Source: JBDRHL01 sp043816955
GTDB taxonomy: Bacteria; Planctomycetota; Phycisphaerae; Sedimentisphaerales; CAYZTY01
DNA length: 33,099 bases
Direction: 5' to 3'
NCBI GenBank assembly: GCA_043816955.1
Contig: JBDRHL010000119.1
Coordinates: 1 to 33,099 of the forward strand
Below, piece by piece: positions 28,765 through 33,099 of the stretch; the first letter of the stretch is position 1, and the number at the start of each line of letters is the position of its first letter. The notes under the pieces are model-generated. The model worked only from the letters and a program-made list of their open reading frames with translations, searched no databases and was not told the DNA's origin. A program made the position numbers and the translations under genes.

Positions 28765-29736
28765 TTATCCTTCAATCAGCTTGACTGTTCGCTCCATATT
28801 TCCAATCACACCCTTGTCCCACTCGACGTCCAGTTCCTTCAGCGCCAGCAGAACCGCCCCGACACATGGTTCAAACTTTGGCTGAACCAGCGCAGCCTTG
28901 GGATGCCTTTTGTGAATCTCCTGTTGAATCAGGTCAAAATACCAGCCCCCTTTGCTCACAAGCCCGCCGGTCGCTGCTATCCGGTAAGGCTCGGTCTCCA
29001 TGCCAAGCTGTTCGGCACATACCGTCAGAAATATTGCTATCTGACTGGCGCCTTCCTTAACAACCTCTATTGCTGCTTCGTCGCCCTGCATCGCGGTTTC
29101 CATCACCATCCTGCTAAGTGATGCGAAATTCTTTCGCATGTCCTCACTCTGGTAAATAGGGGTACAAACATCACGCATGTCTTCAACGCCGAATTTCTCG
29201 AGCAGTTTATCGACAAGCGCGGTCGGACGTCCCCGTCCATCGGCAGCCCGGAACGCCGCATTGACGCCGCGACGCGCAAGGTCGTACGCCGAGCCCTCAT
29301 CGCCGATTGTCCCCCAGCAGCTGGTCATATGAGTTTGCCCGTGCTTGTTACGGCCCCATCCCACCGAACCTGTGCCTGCGATCAGTGAAAGCCCCACATG
29401 TTCCGCAAGACCGCCGACAAGTGAACATTCACCTTCTTTTTTGTGAATTATTCTTTTGGGCCTGACTAGACGACTTAAAACAGGATGCAGCGGCTCAGGG
29501 GAAGGCTCTATACCGATGACAGCAACTTCAACTGCTATCTCCCTTATGCCTCCCTGCTTAACCGCGTCACCTATAGCCTTGGTAAAAGCACCCTCTGCCT
29601 GCTCTAGTGTAACAAAATTGATATTGGCTGCCGTCGCAAAACCCTGGCCAAGCAGTTCACCCTTTGTGTTTGCAAGAATGGCATGGGTTTTTGTGCCCCC
29701 TACATCCATTCCAAGTACAAGTTTTTCTTCTGCCAT
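28765..29736 (-). CDS. BadF-type N-acetylglucosamine kinase
   Basis: 323 residues from MAEEKLVLGMDVGGTKTHAIL. Phosphate-1 motif GMDVGGTKTH (9-18), phosphate-2 SLIAGTGSVGWG (about 116-127), GDEGSAYDLARR (about 140-151), and the adenosine motif IAATGGLVSKG (about 250). This order is typical of BadF/BadG/BcrA/BcrD-family kinases, of which NAGK-type GlcNAc kinase is one. Likely phosphorylates GlcNAc or another hexosamine, supplying NagA. SD GGAAGGATAT; 5 bases after its upstream gene. Confidence 0.85.
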   Translation of the reverse strand: MAEEKLVLGMDVGGTKTHAILANTKGELLGQGFATAANINFVTLEQAEGAFTKAIGDAVKQGGIREIAVEVAVIGIEPSPEPLHPVLSRLVRPKRIIHKKEGECSLVGGLAEHVGLSLIAGTGSVGWGRNKHGQTHMTSCWGTIGDEGSAYDLARRGVNAAFRAADGRGRPTALVDKLLEKFGVEDMRDVCTPIYQSEDMRKNFASLSRMVMETAMQGDEAAIEVVKEGASQIAIFLTVCAEQLGMETEPYRIAATGGLVSKGGWYFDLIQQEIHKRHPKAALVQPKFEPCVGAVLLALKELDVEWDKGVIGNMERTVKLIEG

Positions 29737-29741
29737 ATTTT

Positions 29742-30800
29742 TTATATCCTTCCGGCAAGTTCGATTGCAGTGCCGACAAGCCACGTGCTGAAATCCGCTG
29801 TGTAATCGTAGGTTGTTCGCAAAGGCTGATCATCAATGTTTTTTGCGCCCGGCCCAAGCATATACCCATCATTATGCTGAGCAGCCAGAATCCACTCCAT
29901 CTGGCTCATTGCTGTCCTGAGATAACGCCTGTCGCTGGTAATACGGTAAAGCATTGACGAACCCCATCCGCCTTTGCCGGCAGTGGTAAACGCAAAGGCA
30001 TTTTCGTGACAACCCGCCAGAAAGTCATAAATCCTGATCGCCCCGTCAAGATACCGCTTTTGGCCTGTATATTCATACATGCCTATCAGCGTATTCATCG
30101 GCCAGGCCCAGCACCAGTAAGCCTGGGCGGGCTTTTTCGCATCGATAACATGATAAAGAAGCTGCTTGTCGGGCACATTACTCAAATCTGCCAAATATCC
30201 CTTACCTTGTTCCCAGCGAAGATACATCCTGTCACTGTCAGGCTGCTCGTCTATCATTTTCAGGATCATCTCGATGCTTTCAAATGCAGCTTTTTCTTCG
30301 CCGGCGATAAGACAGCAAAGCGCGCCGTATCCCGTAGCGTTCGAATCAATAACCTTTGTCGAAGGATTAACCGTCGCATAGAAACCACCCGTCTGAGAAT
30401 CCCGATACCTCATAAGAAAACCGACGATTCTGCGGTATAGCTTATACCAACCCATCATCACCGCACCGCGCAGGAGCCACATATTCGGATAAAGCTGGCA
30501 GAAATTAGGTGTATAGCTGCCGCTTGTTCTGACTTCGGGCGTATTATAAAAATCACCGTCTTTGCTCATGAAACTGGCGACCACGTAATTCATCGCTTTT
30601 GCCGCTGCTGCCGCCTCGCCGACACTTCGCAGAAAATAGATACTTTTATAGTAGCATCCTACATCATGCGTATCGGGATATATCCCTTTTGAATCAACAG
30701 GCTCATTGCCGATGTAGTTGCCCTTACCGGTCTGCCTGCTTACAAACCAACTGCCCGCCCGCCTTGCCGCTTCTAATAATTGCTCACATTTAACAGCCAT
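29742..30800 (-). CDS. Alpha/alpha-barrel protein, possible glycosyl hydrolase or epimerase
   Basis: 352 residues, helical, with repeated motifs of (alpha/alpha)6 barrels: IYPDTHDVGCYYKSIYFLRS (about 40), NFCQLYPNMWLLRGA, DSQTGGFYATV, AQAYWCWAWPMNTLIGMYEYTGQKRYLDGA, GKGGWGSSMLYRITSDRRYL. Similar folds occur in AGE-type epimerases and GH88/GH105/GH127. No catalytic pair can be assigned with confidence. Start at 30800 follows GGAGTATAATG. It is in the operon of the amino-sugar kinase. Confidence 0.7.
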   Translation of the reverse strand: MAVKCEQLLEAARRAGSWFVSRQTGKGNYIGNEPVDSKGIYPDTHDVGCYYKSIYFLRSVGEAAAAAKAMNYVVASFMSKDGDFYNTPEVRTSGSYTPNFCQLYPNMWLLRGAVMMGWYKLYRRIVGFLMRYRDSQTGGFYATVNPSTKVIDSNATGYGALCCLIAGEEKAAFESIEMILKMIDEQPDSDRMYLRWEQGKGYLADLSNVPDKQLLYHVIDAKKPAQAYWCWAWPMNTLIGMYEYTGQKRYLDGAIRIYDFLAGCHENAFAFTTAGKGGWGSSMLYRITSDRRYLRTAMSQMEWILAAQHNDGYMLGPGAKNIDDQPLRTTYDYTADFSTWLVGTAIELAGRI

Positions 30801-30812
30801 TACATTATACTC

Positions 30813-31754
30813 CTACAAATCAGAAACTTTGTAACGTACCCATCCTTCAACAACTTCACCGGCAGAAACGACCCTTAATCCGCTTATCTCCGCCTTGTCT
30901 TTGGCATACAGATTCGGCGCATCAGGCGCACAGGTAAGCTGTTCAACACATGCGAAAGGCTCGCCTGCCGGAGTATAAGCAATCATAAAACCAAATTCCT
31001 CACTCGATTCAAGGGTTAACCGCAGAGCGATATCCCGGAATTCTATCGCCTGGTCAACGCTCATATCCCGCCCCCAGAAAACATTATCAATCGAAACCTC
31101 GGCCAGACTCTTAAAATCACGAATGTCATATGATGTACCTTCTACTTCGGTCAGTTCGCCGGTAGGTATCAGATCAACCAGTTCCATTACATACCTGCAG
31201 GGCACTCGCACAAAAACATCCTTTCGCTGACCCGGTATCCCCCAGAAAGGATGAAGGCCGAAACCAAACGGTGCAGCTTCATAGCCGGTATTTTCATATT
31301 TGAATGCGATTTCCAAACCTCGCTCCAACGCAGTAAACTTCAGCGAAAATCTGCATTTGAAAGGATAGCCCTCATAGACCGGATGGCCGGGGGCAATATC
31401 TATAGAGCAAACCAGGCTGTCGCCTTGCCTGCTGGTTGTCATGGTTTCATCGCGAATCAATCCATGGATTGAAACATCCTGCCCGTGTTTCTTCTGCAGA
31501 ATTTTCTTTCCACCAAAGGTATATCTGCTGTCCGTCAATCGGCATGGAGTTGGAAACATCATGAAACAGCCGGAATGATAATCTTCCTTAATCAGTTTGT
31601 CCTTTGGAAAATAAATCAGCTCCCTGCCGTTAACCTTAAAAGACCCCAGGTTTGCGCCAAGATCGGTAAAAATCTCCGCCTCGACCTTATGGCCGCCTTT
31701 TTTCGAGATTATTTTCTCCGATCTGAACATATCCTCCGTGATTTTTCCTGTCAT
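30813..31754 (-). CDS. Aldose 1-epimerase-like (galactose mutarotase) protein
   Basis: 313 residues starting MTGKITEDMFRSEKI. GFGLHPFWGIPG (about 165-176) gives the catalytic His of mutarotases; also FMMFPTPCRLTDSRYTF, SIHGLIRDE, and near the C-terminus FACVEQLTCAPDAPNL with the glutamate. Interconverts the anomers of a hexose. SD GAGGTCAATAAG. It stands between the PIG-L and alpha/alpha-barrel genes. Confidence 0.8.
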   Translation of the reverse strand: MTGKITEDMFRSEKIISKKGGHKVEAEIFTDLGANLGSFKVNGRELIYFPKDKLIKEDYHSGCFMMFPTPCRLTDSRYTFGGKKILQKKHGQDVSIHGLIRDETMTTSRQGDSLVCSIDIAPGHPVYEGYPFKCRFSLKFTALERGLEIAFKYENTGYEAAPFGFGLHPFWGIPGQRKDVFVRVPCRYVMELVDLIPTGELTEVEGTSYDIRDFKSLAEVSIDNVFWGRDMSVDQAIEFRDIALRLTLESSEEFGFMIAYTPAGEPFACVEQLTCAPDAPNLYAKDKAEISGLRVVSAGEVVEGWVRYKVSDL

Positions 31755-31790
31755 CTTATTGACCTCCTCAAAAATTTCGTCTCAATCTCT

Positions 31791-32504
31791 TCAAAGCAGA
31801 AGACGAGATGTGCCGACGCGCCCCCAGTCCATTGCCTGCCGGAAGCCTTCAGCGAACGCGACGCCGCACTGCATCCCGCGAAATCTCGAAAGCGTCTCCA
31901 TGAATTCAATAATATTAATACCATCGTGCTCGCGAAGCCACTTTTCCTGGCTTTTATGACACAAGAGCATCTGCCGTTTGATCTCTATCGTCTCACTTAT
32001 ATCAACATAGTCGGTCGGCTCGAAGTGAAACCCGCCCATATTGTCCATGTAGTAAACACCGGCAAGCTTCTTATGCGCCTCATGCTCAGTTACCGTCAAT
32101 GGAACCGTCGCGATAAAGCTGGCGTCCATCATAAGTTTCGAAGTTGCTGTATGGTCCGGCATATAGTCATCCGGGCTGTGCGTAATGATCACATCAGGCT
32201 TGACCTGACGAACGAGGTCCACACATCTGAGCATTGCTTCACGCTCGACGTATATATCCACATCGTCAAATCCGGTTGTCAGCGGTTCTGCACCGATGAT
32301 TTTCGCGGCGTCCCGTGCTTCCTGCGTCCGAATGCGACCAAGCTGGTTCATCGGTATTTCCGTATGCCCCCGATTGCCGCTGCACAAATGACAGACGAAG
32401 ACCTTATGACCCGCTTTTGTGTAGCGAGCCAAAGTCCCAGCACAGAGAAACTCGATATCATCCGGGTGTGCTCCCACCGCCAAAACGATCAATTTTTTGC
32501 TCAT
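31791..32504 (-). CDS. PIG-L (LmbE)-family deacetylase
   Basis: 237 residues starting MSKKLIVLAVGAHPDDIEF. AHPDD (12-16) and the later DHTAT with the zinc-binding His (about 115-120) are the family metal motifs; HLCSGNRGHTEI and SPDDYMPDHT are also typical. It is expected to deacetylate an N-acetylglucosamine-containing compound. It appears to be the first gene of the minus-strand sugar operon, which continues with epimerase, barrel protein and kinase. Confidence 0.9.
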   Translation of the reverse strand: MSKKLIVLAVGAHPDDIEFLCAGTLARYTKAGHKVFVCHLCSGNRGHTEIPMNQLGRIRTQEARDAAKIIGAEPLTTGFDDVDIYVEREAMLRCVDLVRQVKPDVIITHSPDDYMPDHTATSKLMMDASFIATVPLTVTEHEAHKKLAGVYYMDNMGGFHFEPTDYVDISETIEIKRQMLLCHKSQEKWLREHDGINIIEFMETLSRFRGMQCGVAFAEGFRQAMDWGRVGTSRLLL

Positions 32505-32553
32505 TCTGCTCTAAGCTCCGGCAATTCTGCTTCCAATTGTCCACAAACAATAC

Positions 32554-32829
32554 GTGAAAACGGCAGTTTACCCCCCTCGCCACAAAATGTCAATCTGCAT
32601 TCATCCCAGCCGGGATTCGCAAAATCACAACAAAAACAGGCAACAACAGGGTCATCAAGCTGCAAAAAAGAATCTTCGCCGAGCCGAGCAATGCCCCGCT
32701 TTGTGTCTGGGAGGACAAAGGCTCGATGAAGTCAAATACGAAATGTTGGCCACCTCCGCAGGGCAGACTTACAGCTTTCCAGTTTTCTTTATAAAAGAAG
32801 ACCAGGACTGGAAAATATTAAACTTCTAA
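32554..32829 (+). pseudogene. Possible fragment of a small secreted or membrane-associated protein
   Basis: The frame ends in KYEMLATSAGQTYSFPVFFIKEDQDWKILNF, which looks like the C-terminal strand of an NTF2-like or lipocalin-like domain (SFPVxFxKEDxxWKI). The N-terminal half (MKTAVYPPRHKMSICIHPSRD) looks like random sequence. It may be a decayed remnant whose front was lost or shifted. No SD was recognised. Confidence 0.3.
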
Positions 32830-32864
32830 GCAAGGATAATGCCTATGGTACATAGGAGAAAAAC

Positions 32865-32999
32865 ATGAGTGAAGAAAAGGCTGTAGTTTCAAAGAAGCAG
32901 CGTCTTATTTGGCTGGGAGGCCATCTCGCCTTATATATCAGCGCGGCTTATCTACTGCTCTTATACCAATTCAAGATATTAACTGCCGATAGCCGATAG
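32865..32999 (+). CDS. Small membrane protein (44 aa)
   Basis: 44 residues: MSEEKAVVSKKQRLIW then LGGHLALYISAAYLLLLYQF and a short tail. One hydrophobic segment (about 18-36) predicts a single membrane helix. SD AGGAG at 5 bases. Unknown function; it is in the same direction as the next gene. Confidence 0.6.
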   Translation: MSEEKAVVSKKQRLIWLGGHLALYISAAYLLLLYQFKILTADSR

Positions 33000-33033
33000 G
33001 TATTCCAGAGAAGATTCTTTAAGGAGTTCTGGA

Positions 33034-33099
33034 ATGCCAAGACCATTAACCGTACACATCAATCTCAGCCCAAATGAGAATGAGTTGGCAAAGATGGCC
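33034..33099 (+). CDS. Hypothetical protein, N-terminus only
   Basis: Starts MPRPLTVHINLSPNENELAK at an ATG with AAGGAG upstream, then runs off the window. 22 residues visible. No assignment possible. Confidence 0.5.
   Translation, partial: MPRPLTVHINLSPNENELAKMA

Noticed and set aside
31485..32729. 414-aa plus-strand frame
   Set aside because: It is the antisense shadow of the PIG-L and epimerase genes, which have clear motifs and SDs on the minus strand.

Overview
The window reads as the right-hand part of an integrated plasmid-like element (about 1 to 25,560) joined at a tRNA-Pro gene (25,561-25,635, minus strand) to ordinary chromosome (about 25,640 to the end). The host is a bacterium: the tRNA-Pro has the bacterial C1-G72 pair, start codons are preceded by Shine-Dalgarno (SD) sequences, and the chromosomal genes form an amino-sugar utilisation cluster (PIG-L deacetylase, epimerase, alpha/alpha-barrel protein, BadF-type kinase, nagA) next to a lipoprotein glycosidase-like gene. 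This mix is common in Planctomycetota (Phycisphaerae-like), but that placement is a guess. No integrase and no second copy of the tRNA end were seen, so the other end of the element must lie left of the window.

Element, left to right. 1-5,969: a minus-strand run of small, tightly packed, mostly unrecognised genes, several with Zn-ribbon cysteine patterns and often sharing the SD GGTGAT. 6,014-7,493: two plus-strand genes, one a multi-pass membrane/coiled-coil protein and the other possibly nuclease-like. 7,484-11,061: a minus-strand group with a DNA methyltransferase, a HerA-type ATPase fused to a winged helix and a PD-(D/E)XK-like nuclease, and an unknown protein. 11,220-20,380: many small, largely monocistronic genes that include paralogue families (three Zn-ribbon proteins; two PC4-like proteins here plus a divergent third at 24,906; a helical-repeat family), a DUF932-like protein and an HD-domain protein. 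Most of these have a hairpin leader just before the SD. Long nested inverted repeats that look like structured RNAs lie between several of them.

20,381-21,774 is a 1.4 kb non-coding replication region. It holds a 102-bp structured repeat present twice, two DnaA-box-like sites, an AT-rich stretch, five perfect 16-bp iterons, and two inverted sites that match the archaeal origin recognition box (ORB) core on either side of a second AT-rich stretch. Directly downstream is a full-length Orc1/Cdc6 initiator of archaeal type (21,775-23,022). A DUF488 protein, a replication-relaxation-like protein, three small plus-strand genes (one PC4-like, one excisionase-like with an AT-hook) and the tRNA follow.

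The two most interesting points are (1) an archaeal-type Orc1/Cdc6 with ORB-like sites in a bacterial element that also carries DnaA boxes and iterons, and (2) a recurring three-arm leader architecture. In the leaders the arm sequences differ from gene to gene, but one arm can usually pair either with its upstream partner or with a segment at or next to the SD. This suggests a shared RNA-level control system. All pairings were found by eye and not scored.
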